Numbered from the stretch's first letter, positions 17,969 through 28,154 are shown. The stretch: DNA of 64,000 bases from Thermoanaerobacterium thermosaccharolyticum DSM 571 (GCF_000145615.1 NC_014410.1:2529501-2593500); one strand, 5' to 3'. Notes: generated from the sequence alone by a model not told the origin. Numbers and translations: made by a program.

Positions 17969-18158
17969 CAATACCAACGCTCACACAAAATTTAAATCTA
18001 TTATGCCGTCAACTCAAAATGTTCATTGCGCTAACGCCGCCAATGCGTCATCCATGACGTTGGCGGCTGCTGATTTGTCCTAAATCAGCTACGCTGCATT
18101 TCACATTTTTCGTTGGGCATACTGACGATTTAAATTAATATGTTCGCTTTTGGTATTG
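17969..18158 (-). repeat. Dispersed structured repeat, copy A
   Basis: The 190-bp element fills most of the gap between upp and the dCMP deaminase gene. Read on the minus strand it starts CAATACCAA then AAGCGAAC and ends GTGAGCG then TTGGTATTG, so the ends pair perfectly over 9 bp. Inside are the stems CTGATTT/AAATCAG, GCCGCCAA/TTGGCGGC capped by CGTCAT/ATGACG, and a longer imperfect pairing of AAAATGT with ACATTTT. It shares its borders with copies B, C and D but has its own central sequence. No open frame is present. Confidence 0.8.
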
Positions 18159-18204
18159 TATCAAACACTTAATTATAACTGTCCCAACCATTGTATCAAT
18201 CAAG

Positions 18205-18837
<633 letters not shown>

Positions 18838-18853
18838 TTACTTACCTCCTATG

Positions 18854-19300
18854 TTATTTTGAATACTTTTTTTCAATTTCTGTAATCTTATCAAGTCTTT
18901 TCTGATGTCTTCCACCTTGAAATTCCGCATTAAGCCATTCATCAACCAAAATGGCTGCAAGACCTGGTCCTACAACTCTTCCCCCCATGCATAGCACATT
19001 TGCATTATTGTGCTCTTTTGAGTACCTTGCTGAAAATGCATCAGATACGTTAGCTGCCCTGATTCCTGGTACCTTATTGGCAGCAATTGAAATGCCTACA
19101 CCAGTTCCACAAAGAAGTATACCTTTTTCAAACTGACCACTGGCTACTGCCTCCGCTACTTTTAATGCAAAGTCAGGATAATCTACTGATTCCTCGCTAA
19201 ATGTGCCAAAATCTTTGTATTCAATTCCTTTCTCATCTAAGTGCTTCTTAATAGCTTCTTTAAGCTCATATCCACCGTGATCAGAACCTATTGCAATCAT
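18854..19300 (-). CDS. rpiB: Ribose-5-phosphate isomerase B
   Basis: The 148-residue RpiB/LacAB-type enzyme interconverts ribose 5-phosphate and ribulose 5-phosphate. The family start MIAIGSDHGGYELK and the active-site segment GILLCGTGVGISIAANK with its cysteine are present, as is the NANVLCMGGRVVG motif. AAAGGAG precedes the ATG. It lies 15 bp after ywlE and 16 bp before upp, so the three are co-transcribed; ribose 5-phosphate is the source of the PRPP used by Upp. Confidence 0.95.
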   Translation of the reverse strand: MIAIGSDHGGYELKEAIKKHLDEKGIEYKDFGTFSEESVDYPDFALKVAEAVASGQFEKGILLCGTGVGISIAANKVPGIRAANVSDAFSARYSKEHNNANVLCMGGRVVGPGLAAILVDEWLNAEFQGGRHQKRLDKITEIEKKYSK

Positions 19301-19314
19301 TAAAATGCTCCTTT

Positions 19315-19755
19315 CTACAATTTTTCAATTATGCGCATGATAGATGTATATATTTCTTCAGCCGTTTTCTTGTATACATCTTTTCCGCGGCCAAATGGGT
19401 CATCTATGTCACCTTTAAGATCTGCAAATTCGTTTAACGTAAAAATCTTGTCTGCAAATTCAGGATACTTTGTAATAAGAGATTCTCTCTGCATGTCAGT
19501 CATAGCAAACACAAAATCAGCATTTTCCAAATATTCTCTTTTGATGCTGCGAGATTTGTGATTTGATATGTCTATATTGTATTCCTCTTTTAAAACCTGG
19601 ATTGCTTCATCTGTAGCAGGCAATCCATCATAAGTCATAATTCCTGCAGACTCTGCTACATGTTCTGTGCCTTTTTCTTTAGCAATGTGGTTGAATATTC
19701 CTTCCGCCATGCTGCTTCTACACGTATTTCCAGTACAGACAAATAATACCTTCAT
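19315..19755 (-). CDS. ywlE: Low-molecular-weight phosphatase, probably protein arginine phosphatase YwlE
   Basis: I place the start at the ATG at 19755 (MKVLFVCTGNTCRSSMAEG); longer versions would overlap the upstream gene. The 146-residue enzyme has the phosphatase P-loop C7-TGNT-C12-R13 and the general-acid segment DIDDPFGRG. Threonine at position 11 in the loop is the residue known to favour phosphoarginine in Bacillus YwlE, where tyrosine phosphatases carry isoleucine, so protein arginine dephosphorylation is the best guess. Its kinase partner McsB is not in this window. The gene starts 16 bp after ywlC. Confidence 0.88.
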   Translation of the reverse strand: MKVLFVCTGNTCRSSMAEGIFNHIAKEKGTEHVAESAGIMTYDGLPATDEAIQVLKEEYNIDISNHKSRSIKREYLENADFVFAMTDMQRESLITKYPEFADKIFTLNEFADLKGDIDDPFGRGKDVYKKTAEEIYTSIMRIIEKL

Positions 19756-19771
19756 ATTAACTATTTGCTCC

Positions 19772-20821
19772 TTATGCAATGATTTCCTTATATCCTGCAG
19801 CTTTTTCAAGCCTGTTCATTATGGCAAGTCCAATTCCACTATAGTCAAATCCCTCGGCGTATACTATGTCAACACCTTTTTTGTCGAATTCCCTTAGGCA
19901 GTTAAACAGATTTTTCGCTATAGTCTCAGGTCTTTCTCTGTCTCCAACTACCAAAACTACCCCATTTCGATATTTTTCGCATGTTTGCTCTGTTGCCATT
20001 ATACCAACTTTTTTACCATTATTCAATTGAAATTCTGTCAACTCTTGTATTTTTTTTATAACATCCCCTAGATTTCCCTTGACTATGAAAACCTCCGCAT
20101 CAGGAGAATAGTGTTTATACTTCATGCCAGGAGCTTTTGGCCTTAGATCTTTTGCAGGTTTTTTATATACTATGGGGTCCACCTCAACAGAACCTATGGC
20201 ATTCATTATCATCTCTTTCGTTATTCCACCTGGCCTTAATATGATTGGAATCTCTCCCGTCATATCTACAACAGTAGACTCCACACCAACATCGCAGCTT
20301 CCACCATCTATTATCATATCAACACTACCATAAAGGTCATTTATAACATGTGAAGCATCAGTTGGGCTTGGTTTTCCAGACAGATTGGCGCTTGGAGCCG
20401 ATACTGGTATGCCAGCCCTTTTTATTAGAGTATGTGCTATAGTATTTGATGGCATTCTTATTGCTACGGTATCCATCCCAGCAGTATTTATTGGCGGAAC
20501 GATATCAGATTTCTCAAATATCATAGTAAGGGGCCCTGGCCAGAATAACTCCATCATCTTTAAAGCATTATCAGGTACATTTTTTGCATATTTAAAAAGG
20601 TCCTGAAACTCTGCAATATGCAAAATAAGTGGATTGTCTTGCGGTCTTCCTTTGGCGATAAAAATTTTTGCAACTGCATCTGGATTCAGCGAATTTGCTC
20701 CAATGCCGTAAACCGTCTCTGTAGGAAAAGCCACAAGACCTCCACTTATAAGTATATTTGCAGCTTCGTCTATCAATCCTATATCAGGATTTTCCCTATC
20801 AAGCTTTACTATCTTTGTCAT
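19772..20821 (-). CDS. ywlC: L-threonylcarbamoyladenylate synthase (Sua5/YwlC)
   Basis: The 349-residue protein makes threonylcarbamoyl-AMP for the t6A37 modification of ANN-decoding tRNAs. The YrdC-like catalytic domain covers about residues 1-210 (GGLVAFPTETVYGIGANSLN, KGRPQDNPL, SAPSANLSGKPSPT, STVVDMTG). A second Sua5 domain (about 230-345) makes it the long type. The linker RPKAPGMKYKHYSPDAEV joins the domains and closes the active site. It opens the ywlC-ywlE-rpiB-upp group and lies 26 bp after the ZIP transporter gene. Confidence 0.93.
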   Translation of the reverse strand: MTKIVKLDRENPDIGLIDEAANILISGGLVAFPTETVYGIGANSLNPDAVAKIFIAKGRPQDNPLILHIAEFQDLFKYAKNVPDNALKMMELFWPGPLTMIFEKSDIVPPINTAGMDTVAIRMPSNTIAHTLIKRAGIPVSAPSANLSGKPSPTDASHVINDLYGSVDMIIDGGSCDVGVESTVVDMTGEIPIILRPGGITKEMIMNAIGSVEVDPIVYKKPAKDLRPKAPGMKYKHYSPDAEVFIVKGNLGDVIKKIQELTEFQLNNGKKVGIMATEQTCEKYRNGVVLVVGDRERPETIAKNLFNCLREFDKKGVDIVYAEGFDYSGIGLAIMNRLEKAAGYKEIIA

Positions 20822-20847
20822 TTGTCACTACCTCTCAATCTACATTA

Positions 20848-21567
20848 TCATAAAACTCTAGTAATTATTATACCACTAATGATTCCGGCAATCATTCCAA
20901 AAACAGAAATCCTTCCTCTATATAAATCTCGCGATTCAGGTATCATTTCGCCGCATGTAACATAAAGCATAGCTCCTCCTGCTATTCCTAAATTAAGCGC
21001 TATAAAAAAAGGAGACACTTCTCCCATGTAAACGCCTGCAATAGTGCCCAAGCCTGTCGGTATACCGGCTAAAATAGCATAAAGCATATTTTTAAAAGGC
21101 GTAACACCTCCAATAGATAAAGGTGTAGACATAGCAATCCCTTCAGGTATGTCATGTAAGGCAATAACCAGTGCAATACTTAATCCAAATGAGCTTGATG
21201 ACATGAATCCTGAACCAACAGCTAGCCCTTCAGGAAAATTGTGTATGGCTATGGCAAAACCCATGATTATTCCTTCTTTTAAATAATTATTTCTCTTGCC
21301 CTTCTCCGGCAGGATATCTTCGAAAAATACAACAATCAACACTCCCGCTATAAGTCCCAGCATACCTACATTTAGCCCAGCGATTTCAAATGCATGTGGA
21401 AGCAAATCAAAAGTTACCACAGATAGCATAATCCCACCTGCGAAGCCCAGTATCGTACTTAAAAATCTATTTGTAGGCTTTCTATAAAGATATGTAATTG
21501 CACCCCCAGCGCCTGTACCTATTATGCCGATAAAAAAACCCATCAACACAATATGAAAATTACTCAC
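20848..21567 (-). CDS. ZIP family metal transporter
   Basis: The 239-residue membrane protein has eight helices and the two metal-site motifs of ZIP importers: HNFPEGLAVG in helix 4 and HDIPEGIAMS in helix 5. It should bring zinc, iron or a similar divalent metal into the cytoplasm; the ion cannot be read from sequence. A long variable loop with histidines, common in eukaryotic ZIPs, is absent. Its 340-bp leader contains two strong hairpins, one a terminator, with a promoter farther up. Expression may therefore be attenuated. Downstream is ywlC after 26 bp. Confidence 0.88.
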   Translation of the reverse strand: MSNFHIVLMGFFIGIIGTGAGGAITYLYRKPTNRFLSTILGFAGGIMLSVVTFDLLPHAFEIAGLNVGMLGLIAGVLIVVFFEDILPEKGKRNNYLKEGIIMGFAIAIHNFPEGLAVGSGFMSSSSFGLSIALVIALHDIPEGIAMSTPLSIGGVTPFKNMLYAILAGIPTGLGTIAGVYMGEVSPFFIALNLGIAGGAMLYVTCGEMIPESRDLYRGRISVFGMIAGIISGIIITRVL

Positions 21568-21624
21568 AATATCACCTCATCTCTTAAAATTTATTCAACA
21601 ATTTAATTTAATATGATATAAGGC

Positions 21625-21772
21625 AAAATAAAATCTACCCGAATGGTAGGAGGTCCATCCGGGTAGAATAGCGTCCTCAATGAGGACAGCTGGGGGGCAA
21701 TATTCATAATTTCATAATGTGAATTAATAAAGTGTTTTTATTATTATAAATGAGAAACCAAATATGGGTCAA
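21625..21772 (-). promoter_or_regulatory. Structured leader with terminator before ZIP gene
   Basis: This fills much of the 344-bp gap between prfA and the ZIP gene. On the minus strand TTGACC (21767-21772) and TATAAT (21743-21748) are 18 bp apart. The transcript would carry GCCCCCCAGC, hairpin GTCCTC-ATT-GAGGAC (21673-21687), then a perfect 12-bp terminator stem (21655-21666 with 21635-21646) with loop ACCTCCTA and tail ATTTTATTTT. The loop contains CCTCC, complementary to a Shine-Dalgarno site. It may be a metal-responsive attenuator of the transporter or a separate small RNA. I do not recognise a known riboswitch class. Confidence 0.5.
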
Positions 21773-21889
21773 GTTAAAAATGTTTAATAATTTAAAAAAA
21801 TATATAAGTTATCTAAATAGCAAGATTGTATTATTTGTTATTCATTTCACATAAAAATATTTCAATTTAAAGTTGAAAATCAGAAAAAT

Positions 21890-21914
21890 AAAAAGGCCTG
21901 ATATACAAGCCTTA
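21890..21914 (-). terminator. Terminator overlapping prfA stop
   Basis: AAGGC (21894-21898) and GCCTT (21910-21914) pair around an 11-base loop, with CTTTTTATTTTT after the stem on the minus strand. The stem covers the prfA stop codon. Confidence 0.7.
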
Positions 21915-22973
21915 CTGCATGCTTTCAAGTCTTTCAGCTTGGTCCTCAGCCAAAAGTGCATCAATTATCTCATCTAAATCGCCGTCAAGTACCATCTGCA
22001 ATTTATAAAGAGTAAGTCCAATTCTGTGGTCTGTAACTCTGCCTTGAGGGAAATTATACGTTCTGATTCTTTCGCTTCTATCGCCTGTGCCTACCTGCAG
22101 CTTTCTCGTCATAGAAATTTCTTTTTCTTTTTCTTCCCGTGCCATCTCATAAAGCTTAGCCCTGAGTATCTTCATTGCCCTTTCCCTGTTTTGAAGCTGT
22201 GACCTTTCATCCTGACATGATATGACAATACCTGTTGGAATGTGGGTAAGCCTTACTGCAGAGTCAGTAGTATTGACACTTTGACCGCCATGACCTCCGG
22301 ACCTAAATACATCTATCTTTATGTCATTAGGATTTATCTCGATATCTACATCTTCTACTTCCGGCAGCACTGCGACAGTAGCCGTTGATGTGTGAATCCT
22401 TCCACCTGCTTCTGTGGTAGGAATCCTCTGTACGCGATGAACACCACTTTCAAATTTAAGCCTGCTATATGCACCTTTTCCTGCAATATTTAATATTACT
22501 TCTTTAAATCCTCCAAGCTCTGTAGCATTTGAACTCATTATCTCGTACTTCCAATGCTTTTTCTCAGCGTACATTGTGTACATTCTAAAAAGATCATACG
22601 CAAAAAGTGCTGCTTCTTCGCCACCAGCTCCTGCCCTTATTTCCATTATAACGTCTTTCTCATCATTAGGATCTTTAGGAAGCAGTAAAAGCTTTATCTC
22701 ATTTAACAACTTATTTTCTCTCTCTTCAAGGCTTTTAAGCTCTTCCTGAGCCATATCTTTAAGATCATCATCAAGCTCAATTATCTCTTTTGTAGATTTT
22801 ATATCATCCAAGACTTTTTTATACTCACGATATTTTTGCACAATCTCCTCAAGACTGGCATGCTCTTTCGCCATCTTTTTCCATTCATCCATATCCTTCA
22901 TTGACTCAGGATCGCTGAGTTTACGGCTAAGCTCTACGTATCTATCTTCAATTGTTTTAAGTTTATCTATCAT
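21912..22973 (-). CDS. prfA: Peptide chain release factor 1
   Basis: RF1 releases the peptide at UAA and UAG codons. The GGQ motif is intact ([20 protein letters not shown]); its glutamine is the target of PrmC, encoded next upstream. The decoding-domain segment [18 protein letters not shown] and the C-terminal [20 protein letters not shown] are typical of RF1. Two ATGs are adjacent; the second (22973) has better spacing to GAGGTG, giving 353 residues. No programmed frameshift is present, as expected for RF1 rather than RF2. Confidence 0.95.
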   Translation of the reverse strand: MIDKLKTIEDRYVELSRKLSDPESMKDMDEWKKMAKEHASLEEIVQKYREYKKVLDDIKSTKEIIELDDDLKDMAQEELKSLEERENKLLNEIKLLLLPKDPNDEKDVIMEIRAGAGGEEAALFAYDLFRMYTMYAEKKHWKYEIMSSNATELGGFKEVILNIAGKGAYSRLKFESGVHRVQRIPTTEAGGRIHTSTATVAVLPEVEDVDIEINPNDIKIDVFRSGGHGGQSVNTTDSAVRLTHIPTGIVISCQDERSQLQNRERAMKILRAKLYEMAREEKEKEISMTRKLQVGTGDRSERIRTYNFPQGRVTDHRIGLTLYKLQMVLDGDLDEIIDALLAEDQAERLESMQ

Positions 22974-23033
22974 CATCTCACCTCAAATGCTGATTATACC
23001 ATATTAATTTAATTTTTAAAAGTATCAAAACAA

Positions 23034-23867
23034 TCACAATCGCTTTCCCAAAACTACCCTATCGATTCCCTGCAAGTCCTTCACCACTTCAATATCGGAA
23101 TAACCACCATCAACGAGAATATCTTTAACATCCCATGCTTGATCAAATCCCACTTCAAATGCTATAATGCCACCAAATTTTATATAATTTACTGAATCTT
23201 TCACAATCCTTCTGTAAAAGGTAAGCCCATCTTCGCCTCCATCAAGGGCAATTTTAGGTTCCCTTTTTACTTCCTCCTGCAATTCATTTATTTCATTACT
23301 TCTTATATAAGGTGGATTTGATACAATTAAATCAAACCTTATACCATCTGGTATTGAAGAAAATAAATCGCTTTTTATAAAGATAACTTTATCAGATACA
23401 CCATTTATATCAGCATTTTCTTTTGCAACTTCTAAAGCCCCATCGCTGATATCTACGGCATAGACTTTTACATCTTTGTACTTTGCTATGCTTACTGCAA
23501 TGGCGCCACTTCCTGTCCCTATGTCTAAAACAGTGTCTCCACTTTTAAGTCTCTTTAAGACTTCCTCAACAAGTATTTCCGTATCATTTCGCGGTATCAA
23601 AACTGAAGGGCTTACATTAAATATAAGCCCCATAAAGTGCTTTTCCCCCACTATATACTGATACGGCATGCCACTTTTTCTCAAATCTAAAACTTCCATG
23701 TACTTATTAAAACTATCATCTGTTAATTCCTTATCCCTGTTTATCAGTAAATATTCCTTACTTGCTCCTAATGTAAACGATAAAAGAGCTTCTGACTCTA
23801 TGCGGGGTTCTGCTATAGAGCCTTTTAAATATTTTGTGCCAAAATTTACAGCATCAAATATCTTCAA
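23034..23867 (-). CDS. prmC: Release-factor glutamine methyltransferase PrmC
   Basis: PrmC methylates the GGQ glutamine of release factors using S-adenosylmethionine. The SAM-binding strand VLDIGTGSGAIAVSIA and the catalytic SNPPYIRSNEI are present, after an N-terminal helical substrate domain. An AAGGAGG site inside the 5' end points to a TTG at 23867 as the real start (277 residues); an in-frame ATG at 23891 has no ribosome site of its own. The start overlaps the end of the DUF1385 gene by 14 bp, which suggests translational coupling. prfA follows 60 bp later, so modifier and target are co-transcribed. Confidence 0.93.
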   Translation of the reverse strand: MKIFDAVNFGTKYLKGSIAEPRIESEALLSFTLGASKEYLLINRDKELTDDSFNKYMEVLDLRKSGMPYQYIVGEKHFMGLIFNVSPSVLIPRNDTEILVEEVLKRLKSGDTVLDIGTGSGAIAVSIAKYKDVKVYAVDISDGALEVAKENADINGVSDKVIFIKSDLFSSIPDGIRFDLIVSNPPYIRSNEINELQEEVKREPKIALDGGEDGLTFYRRIVKDSVNYIKFGGIIAFEVGFDQAWDVKDILVDGGYSDIEVVKDLQGIDRVVLGKRL

Positions 23868-24780
23868 ATGCCTTTCCTCCTTCATCTTCAAGGACGCTTT
23901 TTAAAGATGCAATTGCAACCTCCAACTGGCTGTCATCTGGCTCTTTCGTCGTGAGTTTCTGGAGAAGTAAACCAGGATATACTAATGCTGCAATAATTTT
24001 GTTGTCACTGTGTCCTGCTACCTTTATAACTTCATATGATATACCAGCAACAGCAGGTAGTAAAAGTATTCTAGATATTATCCTTATATAAAGTGTAGGC
24101 CACTTTAAAAATGAAAATACAATAATTGAAACTATCATAACTATAAACAAAAAGTTAGTGCCACATCTGGGATGAAGTGTCGTATACTTTCTGGCATTTT
24201 CGACAGTAAGTTCCTCTTCATGCTCAAAACAATGTATTGTCTTGTGCTCTGCACCGTGGTATTCAAAAACTCTTCTTATGTCTTCCATGTGGGATATAAG
24301 TACAAGATATGCAATAAATATGGCAACTCTCAATACACCTTCGAATAAATTTATCAAAAACGTATTTTCAGTATATCTCTTTAAAAATCCTGCAACATAT
24401 GTTGGACCAATAAAAAATATGATTACAGATATGGCTAGCGATAAAGCCACAGAAAAATACATGATTACGTCATCAAGTTTATCGCCAAAAACCTTTTTTA
24501 AAAAAAGTTCAAACTTAGTTGGCTCTTCTTCACTTTCACCTTCTACTAATTCTGCAGAGTAAGTTAAGGTTTTGATTCCTATAATTAAAGAATCTATAAG
24601 TGCCACCGTACCTCTTATAAACGGTACAGATAAAATCTTGTATTTTCTTGTCAAAGGCTTTACCATGTCTTTTTTTACAATTATGTCATTTCCACATCTC
24701 ACAGCCGTCGCAATGCTGTTATGACCTCTCATCATCACACCTTCTATTACTGCTTGACCGCCTATATCAGTTTTTTTCAT
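23854..24780 (-). CDS. DUF1385 family membrane protein
   Basis: I choose the ATG at 24780 because AGGAGGTG lies seven bases upstream. The 308-residue product opens with the DUF1385 signature DIGGQAVIEGVMMRG. It has about four to five membrane helices and a conserved cytoplasmic segment, EYHGAEHKTIHCFEHEEELT, then HPRCGTNFLFIV. The His, Cys and Glu residues in these motifs suggest a metal or cofactor site, but the function is not established. The gene sits between tdk and prmC, its usual place in Clostridia. Co-location with prmC and prfA is conserved, yet no direct link to translation is known. Confidence 0.9.
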   Translation of the reverse strand: MKKTDIGGQAVIEGVMMRGHNSIATAVRCGNDIIVKKDMVKPLTRKYKILSVPFIRGTVALIDSLIIGIKTLTYSAELVEGESEEEPTKFELFLKKVFGDKLDDVIMYFSVALSLAISVIIFFIGPTYVAGFLKRYTENTFLINLFEGVLRVAIFIAYLVLISHMEDIRRVFEYHGAEHKTIHCFEHEEELTVENARKYTTLHPRCGTNFLFIVMIVSIIVFSFLKWPTLYIRIISRILLLPAVAGISYEVIKVAGHSDNKIIAALVYPGLLLQKLTTKEPDDSQLEVAIASLKSVLEDEGGKAFEDI

Positions 24781-24810
24781 CGCTACACCTCCTATAAGCA
24801 ATAAATTATA

Positions 24811-25392
24811 CTACGTACGAGGAACTTCATGACACTTCCTGCACCTTGCTTCGTATGATTCCTTCGCTCCAACCATTATTATGGGATCATCGTAATTTGC
24901 CGGTTTCCCATTTATAAGCCTCTGAGTGCGGGTAGCCGGATTGCCACACTTCATGCATATTGCGGTAAGCTTGTCAACAAATTCTGCAATAGCCATTAAT
25001 TCTGGTGTTGGTCCAAAAGGCTCGCCGCGAAAATCCATATCAAGTCCGGCACAGATTACCCTCTTGCCGCTGTCTGCTATTTCCTTTACAATGTCAACTA
25101 TTTCGTAATCTAAAAATTGAACTTCATCTATCGCAAATACATCCGTATCTTCTTCCGCATAAGTTAGTATTTCAGATGCCTTTACTATGGCTATAGCATG
25201 CATATTATCGCCATTATGTGAAACAACTTTATCTATGGAATACCTGTCATCTATGGCAGGTTTAAAGACTTGGACTTTTTGTTTAGCAATCTTAGCTCTT
25301 TTTATCCTTCGAATCAGTTCTTCGCTTTTTCCGCTGAACATTGGGCCTGTAATAACCTCTATGTATCCATGGTCTTTAGGACCGTAAATCAT
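24811..25392 (-). CDS. tdk: Thymidine kinase
   Basis: The type II thymidine kinase phosphorylates thymidine with ATP. The start is set at the ATG at 25392, six bases after AGAGGTGG, giving 193 residues. Walker A is [11 protein letters not shown], Walker B-like [10 protein letters not shown], and the lasso domain carries four zinc cysteines in CMKCG and CRKCH. The C-terminal [11 protein letters not shown] is intact. It lies between the DUF1385 gene (30 bp downstream) and repeat copy B, which separates it from rpmE. Together with the dCMP deaminase it supplies thymidylate. Confidence 0.94.
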   Translation of the reverse strand: MIYGPKDHGYIEVITGPMFSGKSEELIRRIKRAKIAKQKVQVFKPAIDDRYSIDKVVSHNGDNMHAIAIVKASEILTYAEEDTDVFAIDEVQFLDYEIVDIVKEIADSGKRVICAGLDMDFRGEPFGPTPELMAIAEFVDKLTAICMKCGNPATRTQRLINGKPANYDDPIIMVGAKESYEARCRKCHEVPRT

Positions 25393-25479
25393 CAAAATCC
25401 ACCTCTTAGACAAATAGTTTAAAACAACAAAAAGCTTATCATGGAAAGATATTATAAAAAACTATTATGGAAAGTTATC

Positions 25480-25665
25480 ATGAAAAATTTATCATAAGCG
25501 AACGATTAATGGAGCTTTCGTAATATATCACGATGAATGTAGCGCAGTTTGGCGTATGAGCGAAAGCGAAAGCCGTCACAGCGCATAGACGGCGTTAGCC
25601 AAACAAGCGAAATGAATCGCTGATATATAGAAAACGAAATTTGTGAGCGTTGATAAATTTTTCAT
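25480..25665 (+). repeat. Dispersed structured repeat, copy B
   Basis: This 186-bp element lies in the 354-bp gap between rpmE and tdk. Its ends are a perfect 15-bp inverted repeat, ATGAAAAATTTATCA (25480-25494) and its complement (25651-25665). Just inside are TAAGCGAAC and GTGAGCGT. The core pairs extensively: ATATATCA with TGATATAT, GTTTGGC with GCCAAAC, and GCCGTC with GACGGC, so it can fold as one long branched hairpin. The core is roughly 85% identical to copy C by eye, but the 15-bp ends differ. It points against the direction of the surrounding genes. The rest of the gap shows nothing clear. Confidence 0.85.
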
Positions 25666-25710
25666 ATTATGAATTTAATTTAGAATTTTAGTGTTTCCCC
25701 ACGTTCCATA

Positions 25711-25740
25711 CAATAAAAGGTTAGAGCAACAACTCTAACC
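25711..25740 (-). terminator. Terminator after rpmE
   Basis: GGTTAGAG (25719-25726) and CTCTAACC (25733-25740) form an 8-bp stem; the minus-strand tail is TTTTATTG. It lies six bases after the rpmE stop. Confidence 0.8.
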
Positions 25741-25746
25741 AGTTTA

Positions 25747-25956
25747 TTATTTTGCATCAATGTTATATTTTCTCTTAAATCTTTCCACTCTTCCACCTGT
25801 ATCAACTAACTTTTGCTGTCCAGTAAATAGTGGATGACATTTTGAGCATATTTCAACTCTAAGTTCTTTCTTTGTAGAGCCTGTCACAAAAGTATTGCCA
25901 CATGCGCATCTTACAACTGCATCATGATAATAAGTTGGATGTATTCCCTCTTTCAT
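25747..25956 (-). CDS. rpmE: 50S ribosomal protein L31, zinc form
   Basis: The start is the ATG at 25956, preceded by AGAGGTG; an in-frame ATG at 25974 lacks a site. The 69-residue product is bL31. Four cysteines (C.C near residues 16-18 and CSKC near 37-40) make this the zinc-binding C+ form, as opposed to the zinc-free form induced under zinc limitation. It follows rho by 63 bp, the normal rho-rpmE order, and ends at a terminator. Confidence 0.95.
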   Translation of the reverse strand: MKEGIHPTYYHDAVVRCACGNTFVTGSTKKELRVEICSKCHPLFTGQQKLVDTGGRVERFKRKYNIDAK

Positions 25957-26019
25957 CGCCTTCACCTCTTTCAAACCGAAATTGCACTTAAATGATTATA
26001 ACATACATAATTTATAATA

Positions 26020-27942
26020 TCAAGATTTATAAAGTTGAGATCTTATGGCCTCTATAAACTCAGCATTTGTCCTTGTCCTCATAAGTCTATCGATTAATAC
26101 TTCAGTCACTTCATTAGGTGCTATGCTGCTCATTGCCTTTCTAATCATCCACATAGCTTCCAGCTCTTTCTGTGAAAGTAGCAGCTCTTCTTTTCTTGTA
26201 CCGGATTTGTATATATCAATTGCAGGGAATATACGCCTTTCCTGTAATTTTCTATCAAGATGAAGCTCCATATTACCTGTCCCTTTAAACTCTTCAAATA
26301 TGACATCATCCATGCGGCTTCCTGTTTCAATAAGTGCAGTTGCAAGAATAGTCAAGCTCCCACCTTCTTCTATATTTCTTGCAGCGCCAAAAAATCTCTT
26401 AGGTGGATGAAGTGCTGATGGATCAAGGCCACCAGATAAAGTCCTGCCAGATGGTGGTGTAACCAGGTTATAAGCTCTTGCAAGCCTTGTTATACTGTCC
26501 ATAAGAATCACAACATCTTTACCGTATTCTACAAGTCTTTTTGCATATTCCAATACCATCTCAGCCACTTTTGTATGATGCTCTGGAAGTTCATCAAAAG
26601 TAGAGTAAACAACTTCGCCTTTAATTGACCTTTTCATATCTGTAACTTCTTCTGGTCTTTCATCAATCAGAAGAACGATCAAGTGAACTTCGGGATGATT
26701 TATAGATATGCTATTGGCTATTTTCTTTAATAAGGTTGTCTTTCCGGCCTTTGGCGGAGCCACTATCATTCCTCTTTGGCCTTTGCCGATAGGCGCAATA
26801 ATATCCACAAGCCTCATGGCAAGTTCTGTTGGAATCGTTTCAAGTTTTAATTTTTCGTCCGGGAAAATAGGTGTAAGCTCGTCGAACGGAATCCTCTTCT
26901 TTGCAAGATCTGGACTCTCGCCATTTATCGACTCCACATATAGAATTGCAGAATATTTTTCCCCTTCTCTTGGAATCCTTGTAATTCCTTTTACTTTATC
27001 ACCGACTTTAAGCCCAAAACGCCTAATCTGTGATTGTGATATATAAATATCTTTATTGCCCTGTATAAAATTTTCAACTCTTAAAAATCCATATCCATCA
27101 GGCATTATATCAAGTACGCCTTCTGCGACGACGTCTCCCTGTGTCTCTATGAGTTCTTTTAAAGGCTCAGATACATCGCTTATAAGAGGAAGGCCTTCTT
27201 TAATAAATATGCTGTGGCCTTTCTTTGTCTCTTTTTCTTTATCTTCAACCCCTTTTTCTTTATCTAGAGCCTCTTTTTCCTCTTGTACGTCTTCTCCTCC
27301 TAAATCTTCAGCCACATTTTCTTCATCTTCAACGGCTTCATTTTCATGCTTAACTTTTAAAGCCTCATCAATGTCCTTTTTCGCTTCCTGAACAGTTTCT
27401 GTAATATTTTCTTTACTTCTAAGACGCATCCTTAGCTTTCTTCTAAGCTCTTCATAATCTGCATCCGACTTTTCCAGTTCTTCAACAGGTATGCTAATCT
27501 TCCCTAGAGTTTTTTTCTCTTCTTTTTTTTCTTCTAAATCACTTTTTTCATTCGCTTCATTTGTATCTTCTGGAGCGTCTTTGCTTTCTTCTTCTGAGGT
27601 ATTATCACTTTTCGCCTCAGTACCACTCATCACATTTTCTTCAATATTTTCATCACTTTCATTATCTGATACTTCTGGCTCAATTTTTTTGTCAGCAACT
27701 TCTAAATTTGATGATTCGTCTTTCTCGTCTTGATGTTTTTCATCAGACGTTTCATCTAAATGTAAATCTTTGGCTTCATTTTCTTTATCAATTTTTTCGT
27801 CAAGCTCAATCTGTTTTGACTTTTCTACTATGAGCTCCTTTAACTCCTGCTTTCTGTACTTAGTAATGCTTTTAATCCCGTATCTTTTTGCTATTTCCCT
27901 AAGCTCTGCAAGGGATTTCCCTTCTAAATCATTAAAATCCAA
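26020..27942 (-). CDS. rho: Transcription termination factor Rho with large acidic insert
   Basis: The 640-residue protein is an RNA-dependent hexameric ATPase that ends transcripts. A TTG start fits the AGGAGGTG site. Domains in order: Rho N-terminal helical domain (about 1-45); a highly charged Glu/Lys/Asp-rich stretch (about 46-250) with no regular fold; the cold-shock-like RNA-binding domain ([21 protein letters not shown], about 280-350); and the RecA-like ATPase with Walker [13 protein letters not shown] and [13 protein letters not shown]. Common Rho proteins are about 420-430 residues, so some 200 residues are inserted between N-terminal and RNA-binding domains. Similar inserts are known in some other bacterial Rho proteins. 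It precedes rpmE. Confidence 0.95.
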   Translation of the reverse strand: MDFNDLEGKSLAELREIAKRYGIKSITKYRKQELKELIVEKSKQIELDEKIDKENEAKDLHLDETSDEKHQDEKDESSNLEVADKKIEPEVSDNESDENIEENVMSGTEAKSDNTSEEESKDAPEDTNEANEKSDLEEKKEEKKTLGKISIPVEELEKSDADYEELRRKLRMRLRSKENITETVQEAKKDIDEALKVKHENEAVEDEENVAEDLGGEDVQEEKEALDKEKGVEDKEKETKKGHSIFIKEGLPLISDVSEPLKELIETQGDVVAEGVLDIMPDGYGFLRVENFIQGNKDIYISQSQIRRFGLKVGDKVKGITRIPREGEKYSAILYVESINGESPDLAKKRIPFDELTPIFPDEKLKLETIPTELAMRLVDIIAPIGKGQRGMIVAPPKAGKTTLLKKIANSISINHPEVHLIVLLIDERPEEVTDMKRSIKGEVVYSTFDELPEHHTKVAEMVLEYAKRLVEYGKDVVILMDSITRLARAYNLVTPPSGRTLSGGLDPSALHPPKRFFGAARNIEEGGSLTILATALIETGSRMDDVIFEEFKGTGNMELHLDRKLQERRIFPAIDIYKSGTRKEELLLSQKELEAMWMIRKAMSSIAPNEVTEVLIDRLMRTRTNAEFIEAIRSQLYKS

Positions 27943-28126
27943 AAAAAGGCACCTCCTGAATGCAATAATTATTTATATTTTAAAATGGGATTTTATTAAA
28001 AAATTTATAAACCAATATTTTTAATAAAAAGAATTTGTTTAAGATTGGTCTTAGAATACACGGTTTTAATATTTGTAAATGTTAATGATGTATTCCTGAG
28101 CCATTCAAACGTTACACACTATTTAT

Positions 28127-28154
28127 ATTTTATTATACATATTTAAAAAGTCAA
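28127..28154 (-). promoter_or_regulatory. rho: Probable rho promoter and long leader
   Basis: TTGACT (28149-28154) and TAAAAT (28127-28132) are 16 bp apart on the minus strand, leaving a leader of about 175 nt before the rho TTG. The leader contains a weak stem, GACCAAT with ATTGGTT, followed by T-rich sequence. rho is self-regulated in other bacteria, and this leader could serve that. Nothing else is seen in the 385-bp gap apart from this and the transaldolase terminator. Confidence 0.45.

Noticed and set aside
25480-25665. Copy B as a cis-regulatory leader of rpmE or tdk
   Set aside because: It lies in the opposite orientation to both genes, and other copies sit in unrelated places.
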